Of a DNA stretch of 64,000 nucleotides, positions 10,816-24,410 are shown one piece after another. The position numbers and the translations under genes are program-made. Numbering within the stretch: position 1 is the stretch's first letter; each line of letters opens with the position of its first letter. Under the pieces are notes generated by a model. That model had not been told where the DNA came from and ran no database searches. It was given only the letters and a program-made list of their open reading frames with translations. The DNA is from Cucumis sativus. Its lineage: Eukaryota; Streptophyta; Magnoliopsida; Cucurbitales; Cucurbitaceae. The stretch is taken from positions 31,714,408 through 31,778,407 of the forward strand of contig NC_026657.2 in assembly GCF_000004075.3 (NCBI RefSeq). Direction: 5' to 3'.

Positions 10816-13800
10816 ATGGCGTCGTGTTCCTTGGTGCGTTTTGGCCGTTGGATTTCCCGGTTCAAATTCCCGTACACTCTCAGGCCAAGCCATTTTCCTC
10901 TCCGTCACCTTTCTCCTCCTCCGCCGGACTCCGCGATGCCGATTCTGCCGCTCCTGGCGGTCCGCCACCTATACGAGTCTCGCTCACCGATTCAGCCGGT
11001 CGAGGTGTTTTCGCCACTCGAAAGATCGGCGCCGGAGAACTCATACACACAGCCAAACCACTCGTTGCACATCCTTCACTATCTTCTATCCACCATGTGT
11101 GCAATTTCTGCCTGCAGAAGCTGCAGAGATATGCTAACGTCGACTCCGATGCTCGTCGTGCATCATTCTGCAGTGAAGAGTGTGAGCAACATTCCAAGGT
11201 ATCAGTACAATTATATTCTCTCACTGTTTTAATTAGGTTAATCTGTTTTAAATTTTGTTTGATTCTTGATCTGTTTTGCGTTAATTTTATTTTGTGAAAC
11301 CACAAGCCGTTCTTACACGAATTCGTTTTCACCTGCCTCTTGTGTTGTACGAATTGTCTGCACGAATTCTTCGATTAAATCGTATTTATGAACTTATTTA
11401 AGACTCAATTGAGTATTATTCTCTCTCTGCTGCCTTATTCGACGTTCGTTCAGAAGTTTGTCCTATGTCCGCCATGTGTTTGTAGTTTTGGTTCTGAAAG
11501 TGATACCATTTATCAAATTGTCATTTCGCTTAGATGCATTTGAAAAACTTCTATGAATATCGAAATAAGCAAGTTCTTACAGTAGAAATTTAAAAAGTTC
11601 AAGGTAGAACTTGATTTTTTCAAGTGGTTATTTCCTTTGGATCCGAAGCCAAAGAGATGCATTTGGATTTTGGGAGTCTTAGAACTGAAAATTTAGCAGT
11701 TGGAGAGTTGTTTATCATCTTTGTCTTTTATCTGCACTGTACATGGAGAGAAGAACAGCACCCGTATTTTTCCTGTCTAGGCGTGGGTTGGTTAAGTTTC
11801 ATTATGTATATGGTTTTTTCTCTTAGGTTTTCCACGATGTTGAAATGGAAGCGGATTGGTCAGACTACGACAATTATTGCAGGTGCATTAAATTTTCCAT
11901 TATTTAGGTCACCAATTAATTTTATGTTTCCTACTGTACATATATGCATTCGAGAATTGATGATTTATTGGAGTCAGTACAGTTATGACTGCAATTTAGA
12001 GTATCTGAAGAGAAAGCAAAAGATTTTCTTGTCTTTAAGGCTTAATGATGTGATTGATTTGTGATATATGGGCCAGCCCCATTGTGGTTCACTAACCAAG
12101 CCATCGACAAAATCTCTTTGGTATTTAGTTTTATAGGCTTCACTTTCCAGCTCTAGTGTTTAGTTGTCTGTTTTCCTTTTTTCCCCCTCTTGGGTAATTT
12201 TCTTCTGTCTTCTATTCTGTATTTTCCCATGGATAAGAACTGCTGCGTTAAGAACAAATCTTAGTTTAATGGCTGAAAATAAGCAATGTCGTTGGGAAAT
12301 GATTATTTCTGAAGGGAACTCAATTCTTCGTTGTCAATCTACTGTCATTAGTATTTTTTGGTGCCTTCATGGAATAACTTTGTCATCAGTGTTTTTCTTT
12401 ATCCCATTTTTTCTCCTCTCTTTTAACCTTATTCAAGATTTTTAGGCAATAGAACACCTTATATAAAGTGATAACTTTTTTAATCTACGAAGATAATTTA
12501 GCATGCAAGGGTAGAAACCTGAACAAAATAGTCCATATACTGATAAACACGCACATGGCTTTCAATGTGCCTTCTATACGAATGACTGGTTGGTAACTTT
12601 GTAGTGGTACAACTAACATGTCAAAAATGTGTGTTTATGGCCTTGTCAAGGGAGCGAGGGTTCAAATATCCTCTTTTGGTGAAGCGATTGGCTTGTATGG
12701 TTATATCTGGAGCTATGTCTTCTGACCACCTTGACATACTTCAACCTTCTCGTTTGTCTACTGATATAGTTTTGGAGGTAAGATACTCCACATGTTTCAT
12801 ATGATTGATTACTTATTGGTCCGTATCCAGCAGACAGCTCAATAATTTGCTGATATTACATTTAGGTTTAGTTTGAATTGGTCTTAGTCGGTGTACTCTA
12901 TCCTATTTCCTTGGATGTGTTATTGTTTTAGTTCATTGAAATTTTGATTTAAATTATCAATTCCTGATATTCTTTTGTAAGCTCGATTTTGGAGAACAAG
13001 TTAATCTTTCATTGAATGTTAAGTACGCATATATTCTCTTGGAGTTGGAAGGAAGGCTGCAAAATACCAAGTACACCAAAAATAGTCTTGAAACAAGTTT
13101 GATCAGAACTAAAGCACAGAGACGCCAATTACAATTGCCTTCAAGCATAAGTAATAGAAAGAATAAAAATCTTTCTTCCACAGTGAAATAGTGGTGCCCA
13201 AATTGAAGCATTAAGCTAAACCCAACCTCTCGAATTATTGCAAATTTATTTTCAAGCAAGTTTCGTTTCATTCCAACCAATTGTGTCAGAAAGATGGCCG
13301 CTGACTAGCACTCCACATGTCATAAATGACAAGGATGATGAATCTCCTCTAAATACCTCCACCAATAGTATGATATTGTCCACTTCAAACCTAAATCCTC
13401 GTGATTTAGCTTTTAGTTTTGTCTTAAAGACCTTATACCCTTAGAGATAGTTGTCCTTAATTTGCATTCCCAACAGTAGTGTTGTTCTTCTTTTTTTTCT
13501 ATTCTTTTTTTCTTCTATTTCCATTTCATTGAAAATCTGGCTTTTAGCTTAAATAAAATGTAGGTGTATGTATTTGTTTGAATTGTCTAGGTACTAAGTG
13601 AATATAGTTTTATTCATCTGAAAACTTCAGTTAGAAGAAGGATACAGCTTGCTGAGAAAAGCCTTGATCAACGCAAACATCACAGATGAACGGATGCTTT
13701 GTATCCTACTATATATGCTGGCAAAGATTTGTAACAATATTTCATGTCATGCTATTCTTTCCTCATTGTTGTTGACTTACATATATTCCAAGTTTTAACT

Positions 13801-14562
13801 CAAGAATGGTATACTGGAGTTCTCGCACGAATTCGTATCAATGCCTTCCGAATTGAATTGGCTGGAGGGTATGAAGATCTTCATTCTCTTGCAGCAGCCT
13901 GTGTCGAAGCTGAAGCTGCTGTCGGGAATGCTGTTTACATGTTGCCATCTTTCTATAATCATGACTGTGGTCAGTGCTACCTCGTTCCTTTTTCCCAAGC
14001 ATCTCTTTTTATTGAAACATAAAACATGTTGAATAGGAACTGTTGACATAACTGCCACAGAGTTCTCCGCTTGCACTTGTGACTGCAGTTCCACGTCAGG
14101 GAAGATACAAAATTATGTAACAGGACATAGGGAATTGAAGCAAAAGAGAGAAGAAAATCCGACTAGCTAAAGCTTTAGTGCTAATGTCATGAGGCTGTGT
14201 TTGTTGCAGATCCAAATACACACATTATATGGATAAATAATGCAAATGCAAAATTGAAGGCCCTCCGTGATGTTGATCCTGGTAAGTTTCTTTTGTGTTT
14301 CGTTATAGGTTCAAGGGATGTATACATAAAATCAACATAGGATTTTAACAATTACAAGAATCCAACTTGTTTACAGAAATCCTGGTAATTATGCTTTTTG
14401 TTTAGAGAACTTATAACTACAACAATTGTTACTGAAATGACAGATGAAGAGCTCCGTATTTGCTACATTGATGCAAGTATGGACTACGACGCTCGTCAAA
14501 CTCTTCTGCACCGAGGGTTTGGTTTTATTTGCAAATGTGCACGATGTTCATATGGTGATTAA
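10816..14562 (+). CDS. ATXR4: SET-domain protein, ATXR4-like (seven exons; one-base frame break in exon 1)
   Basis: Exons are 10816-11198, 11827-11882, 12651-12777, 13631-13700, 13793-13969, 14210-14281 and 14444-14562. They splice to about 334 residues if one missing base in exon 1 is allowed for. The protein has a basic, organelle-type N-terminus, then the SET start (GRGVFATRKIGAGELIHTA), a CxxC...CxxxC zinc-binding insert (CNFC, CSEEC), the conserved PLLVKRLACMVISGA and ARIRINAFRIELAGG blocks, the SET signature SFYNHDC, the CYIDAS motif and a post-SET CKCARC. This order matches Arabidopsis ATXR4/SDG38, annotated as a histone-lysine methyltransferase-related protein. The ATG frame (10792 or 10816) and the SET frame differ by one base; the SET frame has no upstream ATG, and a base missing around the TTTTCC run at 10889-10896 explains both. 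The start at 10816 is preferred because MASCSLVRFGRWISRF resembles a targeting peptide. Methyl acceptor unknown. Confidence 0.9.
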
Positions 14563-16421
14563 GGGGAGTTTAATTATTGGTACATCAAAAAATTTTCATA
14601 TATAGAATGCTCATCTAAAACAAAATTGTTGACTTTGCTTCACTTCTTAACTAGGTATTAATCCCATATGGTTGTAGATGTGGCCCTAAATCAACCTTAT
14701 TTGTGATTCTATTATGGCTTGGCTTCTCCTGATGGCCTATGGGAAAGAAGAATAGGACCAAAGGCTCCAATATCTGAAATTTGTGAACATTTTTGGGATA
14801 TGAATAGAGAACAGAGGGAGAAATGTTATCCTTTCCAATAATTCTCATTAGGTGTGTTGTTCTATGACTGCTAATTTATGTTAGTTTTCTATGACATACA
14901 ATAATGGGAAGTTCAAAATTCAACCGTGCAGGTTTCGAAGTGTTTTCAAATTAGTGCCATTAGCAAGAATACTATTATTTGATGCATTGTAGTAAGTTTA
15001 ACGTTTAGTTTATGGTATGTTTGAGATTGTCCAATATGGTTAAAATTGCTTTTCATTTCGATCATAAAAGTGCGTTTAGAATTTTAATTTTTTAATATTA
15101 AGTTAGATTTAAATGGTTAAATTGCTTTTCTCGGATTCAAAAGTGATTTTAAGATGTTAAAATCACTTTCTGGCATTTGAGCCTCAAGTTTAAAAACAAA
15201 TACTTCAGTCCTTGAAAATTGTAAAATAGTTACAAATTTTCTTTGAAATGATTTTGAATTCAAAATTGAAAATTTCAAGAACAAACGTCCATTTTACCTA
15301 ATTTTGTTTGATCCAAAATTTCATTCCCATTGGCGATAACTAAAATTGAAGGCGATTTAGTGACGCTTATTGCTACCACCATTTCGTCTATTCACATTAC
15401 TTTGTTACTTTTCTAATTATTCCTCGATTAGTTAAAACTCTATTTTATTTATTATTGACTCGTATCTCATTTTTTTACCTTACAAAAAATAGTCTTAAGG
15501 TTATATACTTTCATTAGATGTCATTTTTTTTTATAAAATTAAAAATCCTACTCAATTCATAATATATTATTAGTTCGCTAAAATCATTTAAGTAGAGATA
15601 CCATTAAAAAAAACCTATTATCGGCTGTTGTAATAAATCCATACTTAGAATTGGGTTAAAGTGTTCAGTTAGGAAAGATTAAACAATAAAGTATGTGTGT
15701 ACATATTAAAAAAAAAACCACAGTTTTAAAAGCAAGAGATGAGTGGTAATCAAAGGAGATACTTTTATATTGAACAGTAAAGCCATTTATCATCAAACTT
15801 AACCACACACCACTCATTCTCTGCGTGCATCTCAAAACCCTACGTTCCTTCAATTTCCCACCCTTACCATAAAAAAAGAAAAAAAAAAGAAAGAAAATAG
15901 CAAAGTAAAATAGCCGTTAAGGCACCATCTCTCCCTTAGAAAGATCACTAGAGAGAGGAGCAAACATTGATTTGTGGATTAGCTAAGCGAGTTTATGAGA
16001 TTGGTATAGATTTTGAGAGAGAGAAAGAAAGAAAGAAAGAAAGAAGAAAGAGGTGTGTGTGATTGAGGAAAGCAATGGGATATAATTTGAAGGCATTGAA
16101 AGATTAAAAAACTTTTACTATGAGATGAAGAAGGAAGGTACCAGAGAAATACAAAAGCAGATCTCATCATAGTGTGAGGGAATGATCGATCTCTCTCTCA
16201 CCTGCGTGGAGATAACAATTGATCCAAACACCATTCTTAATATTCTTTTTTTTTACCATCCCTTTTTCTTTCCCTTTCTTTGCTGCTTTCATGCTTTTCT
16301 TCCACACACACACCTGAACAACTACACACACACAAACACAATTAAAATTCAACTTTTGGAATAATCATTTTTCCATGCAACCCAAATCATGCATAAGAGT
16401 TAGTTACCTACACTATTTTGG
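14563..16421. other. Intergenic between convergent SET and CCR4 genes
   Basis: This holds the 3' flanks of two convergent genes. It includes a GAAA microsatellite at about 16019-16044, CT-rich tracts and a CA-rich tract near 16310-16345. Two minus-strand open frames at 15.98-16.35 kb are low-complexity and unconserved. I compared the stretch with common plant microRNA families by eye and saw none. Confidence 0.5.
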
Positions 16422-19400
16422 TTAACGTCTAGGCCGAGATTTGCACCGGAACTCGGCAAGAAGTGCTATATGATCGGAGGACCACACTGGAGATGGAAGG
16501 GCTGTATCTTTCCTCAAGCTCTCCTCATCCAACAGCTCTAACAAAGACTCCACTGTTAAAGTGTCCGCTGGTGAAGAAACAAATTTATTTAGAAATGAGA
16601 AAAAAAGAACATTCCAGTTTGATAAAATGAACAGCAGCCGGAAGGATGAGCATACCTGTGTAGAAAATGTAGTCCAGAGTTCCGATAAAATCTCTAGTAC
16701 AATTTGTAAATAAGGGTTCATTTGTTGTAGGATCCAGTCTTTTCCTCTGCTTATCTAAACCGATGCCAACTCCCTTTATTGCAAAGGAGGAGTAAGCACT
16801 AACCTGTGGAGAAATCATGGTTCCAATATAAAACAACAGGGAAGATAACTTCAGTGCTGGTTTAGATACATTGACACTGTTGATAGAAGAATTACCAGAG
16901 GTAGCTGATGTGACAATTTGCTATGTGGTTGACATAGATTCAGAGGATCTACAACTAAATCCGGATGTGTTGGTTCTACCTTCCCCCTAGCAAGAAGATG
17001 ATGTGGAGCACTGCAACAAAGTTCAATGACTAAGATAATTAGTTGAACATATCCCTTTTTTTCCTTTTATCCCAAATAATAATAATAATAGTAATGATAA
17101 TAATTGCACAGATCTTTGACACAATTGTATGAACTTATTTGTCAGTAACAACGAAGAAAACAAACCTTCCAGGAACAGAATTAAAATCCCCACAGACCAG
17201 CATTGGAATATCTGCACTCACGGCTATTTTCTCCAGTCCTTTCAATAGAGTATGCACCTAGTTTCAAGAATGTTAAACAAGACTTAGATTCATATTCAAG
17301 GGAGAAACCCGAAGGAAAACATGATACGGTATACAACATAAATAAAATTACCTGCCAGAGCTTGACATCTTTTAACTCTTGGTTCCCATTAATATGCGTA
17401 TTAGCCTGATAGGAAGTTAATAATAAAATATATAAGCACGGGAGAAGAGATAGGAAATTGCAAGCTTGGCTCCCCCAAAGAAAGGCCAGCAGAAAATTAC
17501 ACAAGAAACCAAAAAATTCAAATCTATTAATACTGTTTGTAGAAAAGCATATCAAACAGCAAGATTGAAATTAACAGAACACAGGTGTCCAGAGACAATC
17601 AAAACCCACGTATTATCTAAAAGAGAACCTCTGGGGAGAAAATAGGCTTAAATAATAATAAAAATTAAGGAGCCTCATCAAATTATTAACAAACAATTAT
17701 ATTAGAAGCAACAAAAGCAAACCATAGAGACATTGCCAAATAGACAAGAATTCAAGAATTCTTACACACAAACAAGCTGCCTCTTTCCTGGATTGTCAAC
17801 TGTTGGTGTGCTGAATTTTGATTCAAGAACTACGATAAGTGCAACATCATCCTAACAACCGGTGCAGTAAAAAATAATGCGTTAGTTCACAACACCCTGT
17901 GCAATCAAAATGCCTGGACTAGAGGGAAAAGAAGCACTAGAAAATCACCTTGATTAATCTGTTTAAAGCATTTCTCTTTTGAACAGTTAGAATAGTCGCT
18001 GGATCAGTTAAAGATTGTGCAGCTTTGTTAAACTCAACCTGCAAACATGCCAGAAAACAGTGAGGATGCAGCAATATCGCATTACAAAGAAAAACACTTT
18101 CTCAAACACTTCTCAACCTCATATTTTTTGACATGTGCAAATCTATCTCTACGGAAAAATGTTGCACAGCCATCAATAGTTTGAATATTCCCATTGTAGA
18201 TCTGAAAAAAGACAAATACAGCGGATGAGAAAACAGATAGACCTCAAATCTATTTGTATATAAAGAGTATACTGCAAACGGTAAATGTGAAATAAACCTC
18301 GTTGGTTTTTCTCTTATAAAGTGCCTGATAACCATGTTTGTCAAGTTCAGGAGCAAAAAATTCCACAAAGTGATCGCTCTGAACCTGTTTACAGACGGTG
18401 AACAATGCATAGTTCAAACACAACATTCAATATTTGACCAGAAAATAAAAATAAAATAATATTAATATCAACATTAAAAAAATTATCAAAATTTTCAGAA
18501 TGGTGTCAGTTGTCACATTCTCAACCTTACAAAGGTACCCACTTCCAAAAGAATGAACAAGAAAAACTAGTTTCCTTGGACCCATCTTTTACAAATCTCA
18601 GTATTTTGGGGACTACACATCCTATTGTGTTGAAACGAGAAATAAGATTGGATGTTTTGAAGCGAAAAATACTTGATTGCTATCTTTCTGATTTTTTGTG
18701 AACTGAACTTTTCTTTAAAAATATAAAGAAAAGTATAGCACAAAAAGATGAAGCCCATAAAATATTCTGAATAAATAAAATGCTTAGAGAACATCAATTG
18801 CAATTGCAACAAAACAAACTTCTAGAATCCCAACATGCCACTGATGCTATAGTAGCCAAAATTTTATTTATTCACAGACATGAAGACAGTGATATTTACC
18901 TCCTGAAGACAAATTATATCTGCACGATAACCAACTATTTCTCGAAGTAGATTTTGCCGGCGATATGGCCATGAAAGAGCCCATGAAGGGCAATAACTGA
19001 ACGTTTCATTTGTGGCATATACATCAGCCAAAATATTGTAGGAAAGCACAGTAAACGTTCCTGACGATGATACTCGACCATCCAAATCCAGCTTTCCCAT
19101 CACATCTACCCCATTAACTGGTATTACTCGACGTGGACTAGGGGATGGAGCTGGAATGACCCTAGAAGTTAATACAGTAAGTGGAGATGCCACAGGTAAC
19201 ATCGTTTCCACATCCACAACAGCACATTCAAACTTGAGGACCTGGCCAATATCTTCAGCGGTTGGTGTGTAACTCTTATAGCGTCCTACTTCTAACCAAG
19301 TTTCCACTCCCGTCTTTTGTGTAACAGCTGCTGAATTGTTGTTGTTATTGTTATTATTATAACGTCCAAATAACTCTTCCTCTTCATTACCATTTTCGTT

Positions 19401-21964
19401 CATAGCACTTGCAGCACGGTCATGTAGGACACGATGATGCTGCCAAGAATCTGAGAAGCATTTGGTGGTGCAATGATAACTTTTAAAAGCAGGGATTTTG
19501 GCTTTAACACAACCTAAACATTGTAAAGTGGCTGCCTCAGAAGGATGCACACTACAAACAGCAATTTTTTTATCACTTTGTAAGCGGTACCTGAAAAGAA
19601 TTTATTGTTTAAAGTTCAATATCAGCAGAGCATCATTTCAACAAAATGATAGATGTCAGACCATACAAATTCCTAATTCTTATGGAGAGAAAAAGAAAAT
19701 AGATCTTGAAGAAAAGCTAAATTATTAGATTGAAAAAATGAGCTCCATCAATGAAACTATTTCCAATAGAGAGATAAAAAAAGATATTATTAAGAAAATG
19801 CCCAAGTGGTATAACATTTAAGGGCCACATTCTGCCTTTGCAGCACTAGGATTTCATCACCACAATTCAATTCATCATCAATTTTCATCAATATGTAGAA
19901 ACATTAGAAATTTAGGGGGCGTTAAATCCATACACAATCCAGAAATACATCTTTCAATTTCACATGAAATGGAATCCTGACTTGAAATAACTTAAAAGTT
20001 GGTGTAAACCACCATAAAACAGTTTATTCCAGAGTGAGAAATGTTTAAATCATCAAAATTAGAAGAGAGCCTTCAAAAGAGAAATCCCCAACAAAAAGCT
20101 GAACAAATTTCAGTAGCCTAATTAAATCATAACCACCAGCAATTTAAAGAGTATGCCAAGAAATTCAGTAGGGTGTAGTCAGTACACCTTACTTGCAGCG
20201 CATCTTGGCCTAAAGAAACACACACATTAGAATAAATACACACACAAGAGTGATGTTGAGAAAAAAGGCTTCATTTTCAAGTTACCATTTCTTTAATTCC
20301 TTATGGTCTCATCAGTCATCATCCATTCATATACTATAATTCTGCTTTTTTTAAAATCCGTACTTACTAAAAAACATCACTTTTCTGTGTTTTGCACTTT
20401 TGCCTCAAAATAATATTGTGCAACATCGATCCCCACAAGAGAACATATGCAGGCTACTAAGAGCATAATTGACAAAAACACATTGATTTTAAGGTTTTAG
20501 TCCGTCTTAGGTTCAAATCTCTCAAGCTCACCTTCATATGGGAAAACATAGAAGAAGAGGAAGAAGAAAACAATATTGTTTTGAGGAAAGGAAAATGGGA
20601 TTCATATATTATCCAGAATTATCTTCTTTTTTACAATTATTCATTTACAAATCCACTGCACAGCCTAACATTTGAACTTGTAGTCTCTTCTGATCCAATC
20701 AATTCTTCATTCGAGTATTAATGTAAGCAGGTATTTATTGAAATTTTAAAATCCACAAGACTCCACTATGAAAAAGAAACTGCTATATTTCAGCTTCAAG
20801 GCCTGCTCAAAGCAAGGAAATTCCACATAACTGAAGCCTCCTGTCCCTCCAGACCTAGATTATTCCCTCTACCTTCCCTTTCCCGACAACTCTTTTTTAT
20901 CCATCAAATAAGAGATATACTTTCTATGTGGGAATTCCATCCCTGTATGGACAAAAGTTCAACAAATTTTTTATGGAAAAAGATTGATTTATGTCCCTTA
21001 AATTTTAAGGTTTTTTTTTAATTTTCGCTTTTCAAAATAGATAAGAATTGAAACTACACTCGGAGAGTGTTTGGGCCACCAACTTGAAGTCGAAGTTGGG
21101 TTGGGTTATTATAACTTACCCCATTTATAACCTACCAAGTATCATAAATATTATTTTAAAACTCTCTTTGATCCCATTTACTACTTTCTTGTAATATTTC
21201 TACTTATCCTCTCCCTCCTCTTTGTTAGAGTGTTTGAACCCCAAACACATCCACATGTTATTATAACTCATATTTACTCGTAAGTCATAACCAACTGAGA
21301 GAATAGTTAAATTCTATATCTGCAACACGCCCTCTTCACTAGCTTTCCAAACGACTAAAAAACAAATAATAAAAGGGCAGCAACGCCTTTGGACATGTAT
21401 AAAAATACTGACGTAGTACAATACAACCATTGGCATCTTTATATAATCAAGCAAGCTGACAATTACATTATATTATTTGCTACATTCATAAATCGTAATC
21501 ATGGTCATTTTTCCTAGTAGTAGGAATATAGAAGAGATAACAGCTAAAAACGCGTTTAGAAATTAATCTCACCATATAAAAGTCAAAAAACATACAGTCA
21601 TTTTGATACAAACTGTCTCAAGAGTAGCACCAAAACAATTCCAAGTTCCAAGATAAAGAAGAAACCACTAAACCCCAAACATATCCAATTGAGGTACAAC
21701 GACCAACAGTCAAGACACTGTAGAGTAGTAAACAACCAATAGACAATAATATCACAAAAGGAGATGAGAACCAATTCAAATTCCGCAATGATCGCTTGGA
21801 GCTTACCATCTGTATCTCAGAAATTGACCATCAAGAGGAGCGGACTCAGATACATCGTCAGTACTGATATTCTTATCGGGGCGGCGATGGAGAACGTAGG
21901 GCGTAAGTTCGCAGCCTACAATAGGAATATCAGAAGGCAGGTGCACGCGTACCACGCTCAGCAT
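16422..21964 (-). CDS. CCR4: Carbon catabolite repressor protein 4 homologue (CCR4-1/2 type deadenylase), eleven exons
   Basis: Exons on the minus strand are 21964-21807, 19590-18900, 18384-18298, 18201-18118, 18038-17949, 17851-17766, 17405-17352, 17257-17166, 17010-16896, 16803-16656 and 16567-16422, about 583 residues, close to the Arabidopsis CCR4-1/2 length. The N-terminus has the plant-specific start and a Cys/His cluster (CLGCVKAKIPAF...CTTKCF...HH), the MYND-like region reported to bind CAF1. Then comes the exonuclease/endonuclease/phosphatase domain with SYNILAD, the CLQE metal site, NTHIN, GDFN, NCTRDFIGTLDYIFY and the final SSDHIAL. It is predicted to shorten mRNA poly(A) tails in the CCR4-NOT complex. 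Oddities: eight consecutive Asn codons near 19337-19360, and a sixth-exon donor that is one G short of keeping phase (TGTGT|GTAAG). The promoter side has a TATA-like box at 22370-22377. Identity is firm. Confidence 0.93.
19591..21806 (-). other. Intron 1 of the CCR4 gene
   Basis: A 2.2-kb first intron, long relative to the others. It includes a pair of related direct segments (GAGTGTTTG...TTATTATAACT at about 21066 and 21228) that look like remnants of a small repeat, and a lone tRNA-B-box-like GGTTCAAATC at 20510. No exon-like conserved frame is visible. Confidence 0.5.
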
Positions 21965-22369
21965 ACTTTACTCTCGTCAATCGACACAACGCGGCATAGA
22001 AGATAAAACGAAAACACTCGAAGCTTCACGAAAAGCAGAAAAGGCATCAAGAAAGCGGATTCCCGGCGGATCCGCCATTTAGAAGAAGACGAAAACCGCC
22101 AGAGTTGAAGGAGAAGAGGAGGACTCAGGTGCGGATCTTGAGAGGAGGAAGTATGGAAATGGAATCGGGAATTTGAAGAGAAGATTTGGAGAAAAAGGGA
22201 GGAAGAATGAGATGGATGATTAGGGTTTTAGAGAAGAAGAAGAAGAAGTGAGAGTGGAATTGAAATTTTTTGTTGATGTGTTTGTTGCGATTTTAATGCC
22301 TTTTCTTTTAGAGAGAAGAGAGAGCTGGGAAGTGGAGGGGCGTGAAGAAAGGGAGGGATTGTTAGGGGG

Positions 22370-22377
22370 TTTATATA
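22370..22377 (-). promoter_or_regulatory. TATA-like box of the CCR4 gene
   Basis: TATATAAA on the minus strand, about 400 bp before the CCR4 start codon. It is followed by a long CT/GA-rich leader (GAA repeats at about 22231-22245), which fits a plant 5' UTR. Inferred from position only. Confidence 0.4.
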
Positions 22378-24410
22378 CTATGACTTCTTCTTCTTCTTCT
22401 TCTTTCTTTCTTTCTATTTTATTTATCATTTCTTTGCTATATCATATATTATTATGCGACGTTTTGGGTAATATGCTAATTCCTTTTCTTTTAGACTACT
22501 CTGTGACTAATAAAAAGTTTCTTACTACCAAAATCAATTACCCGGGTTGGGTTGGTTTTATTTTTGGGTTCGATTGAGTTTTAAAATCTTTATATTTTTT
22601 TGGATTGGGGTTGAATTAAAGCTTTAAAAGTCTGGTTCCAATTTGTAATATTATTGAAATATATGTTTTTATATTATAATTATAAATTATGAGTATTAAA
22701 ATTCATGTATATTTTTATGGTTTTTTTTTAAGTTTACGATTAATATCTTAGATTTTAATCAAACTTCAGTTATTATTGCGTGTGTAAATAAATTTAAGAA
22801 TTTTAAGTTAATAGAATTTACTAAGAAGGAAAAGAAAAATAAAAATAAGCAACCTCACAACCAAAGAGACCTTGTTAGACCCGACTTGTGGAAATATAGA
22901 TAGGTGAATATAATTAATGACATGTGGTTAAAACCTTATTTAGATGCATTGCATTCTTGATAGCAAACTTTACTTTTGATTAGGAAGTGTTTGATTTGAC
23001 ATTCTTTCTCAAAATTCAAAATTATTTATTTATTTCAAAGTTATATTCGGACTTATTTTATGATTTTATGGCATTTTGAAAACAAAATTTGATATTTCTT
23101 AAATATGTTTTGATTTCTTACGTTCTCCTCTTCTAGCTAGTTTTGATTTTAGCACGTATTAGGAACATATATACATGCATACCTATACAAAAGTAATATC
23201 ACTAGTTTTGATTTTAGCACGTATTAGGAACATATATACATGCGTACCTATACAAAAGTAATATCACTATAAGATCTTCGTTTATAAAGTTTTGGATGAA
23301 CAATTTTGTGAATTGGTTTGGTAGTATTCTTTTTTAGTTATATTGATATAGAAATTGCTCACACACCAACTACCCAAGGGATACAATGAGATTGCATAGT
23401 GTTTTGAAGAAGACATTGATAGGAAAAATATTTGTCACCCCACCACATATATCAAAAGGCATGGACATGAACAACAAAATGAATTGCCTACTATTAAATG
23501 TCCCCCACCTACATACAAGACAATTAAAACTTGTGAGATATTCAATTAATATCATTGTCATGTTCGTGAAAGTTGTCCAATATATACCAAATCAACAATA
23601 ATTTGATTACAAGGTGACTCGATAAATAACTAAGTGTAGGAGAGTTTGTCCATGCGTGGTTTGTAATATTTAGTCACTAGTCGTTACTTTTATAAATGGT
23701 TGTATAATTATCAAATAAAAAACAATAGAAACTCGTGTATATTCACTTTGTCGTGAGAGTTTATACCAACAATGATTTCTCAAATTTTAACAATGTTCGT
23801 TACAGATACAATAATGTTTTTAAATCGATGTAGTTTACTATTTAGGACGAGAAGATGTTATTTCATCTCTGCCTTTTTTTAGTGTCATGTACTATGAACT
23901 AGTTAATCAAGCTAGGGAGAGTGAATAAGAAGATTTGAGCTTCTCATCTTCAACAAAAGCATGTGACTAAACTTGTCTGACGAGTTCATGTTTACTAGTA
24001 AGATTGAGGTAGTACTGATATCGAGCACAAATTTAATCACATATGATAATTTGGTCCTCTTAAAACTCATTGAAGATAGTGGAACCTACCTCATAATAGG
24101 TATGATACTTTGCACTTATCCAGGTGGACTTTAAAACATTACACTTCATTCACACAGAGAACCATGTTTCTTGAAATTAAACTCGAGTTTGTGTGAGATT
24201 TACTCTCTAATACTTGACTTTAACTTGAAGATCGTAAGGAACTCTTATATTTATAGGTTTTTTATAGGGTCATGTGGTTTCAAGCTTATGTATATGAATC
24301 TGACCCTTTTAACTGAAATATAATTTTTAGTTTGGTTGATATTTGGCCGAATCAAGCTTAAATGTTGACTTTTAATTGAATATAAACCAACTATGAAACA
24401 CTAGGGGCCT
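22378..24410. other. AT-rich intergenic DNA
   Basis: No gene is recognisable. A (CTT)n/(TTTC)n tract lies at about 22384-22415. The only clear structure is the 65-bp tandem duplication listed separately. Confidence 0.5.
23137..23267. repeat. 65-bp tandem duplication
   Basis: CTAGTTTTGATTTTAGCACG begins at 23137 and again at 23202, and the whole 65-bp block is repeated with one visible change (GCATACC versus GCGTACC). Confidence 0.9.

Noticed and set aside
12957-13444. Open frames on both strands inside intron 3 of the SET gene
   Set aside because: No homology to known domains; they lie between well-supported exons and contain no splice-supported continuation. Possibly an old repeat remnant.
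15979-16364. Possible microRNA precursor or small gene between the SET and CCR4 genes
   Set aside because: No familiar plant microRNA sequence on either strand and no convincing long stem; the open frames are low-complexity.
20500-20525. tRNA-like B box (GGTTCAAATC) in CCR4 intron 1, possible SINE
   Set aside because: No matching A box at the right distance, no clear 3' tail or target duplication.
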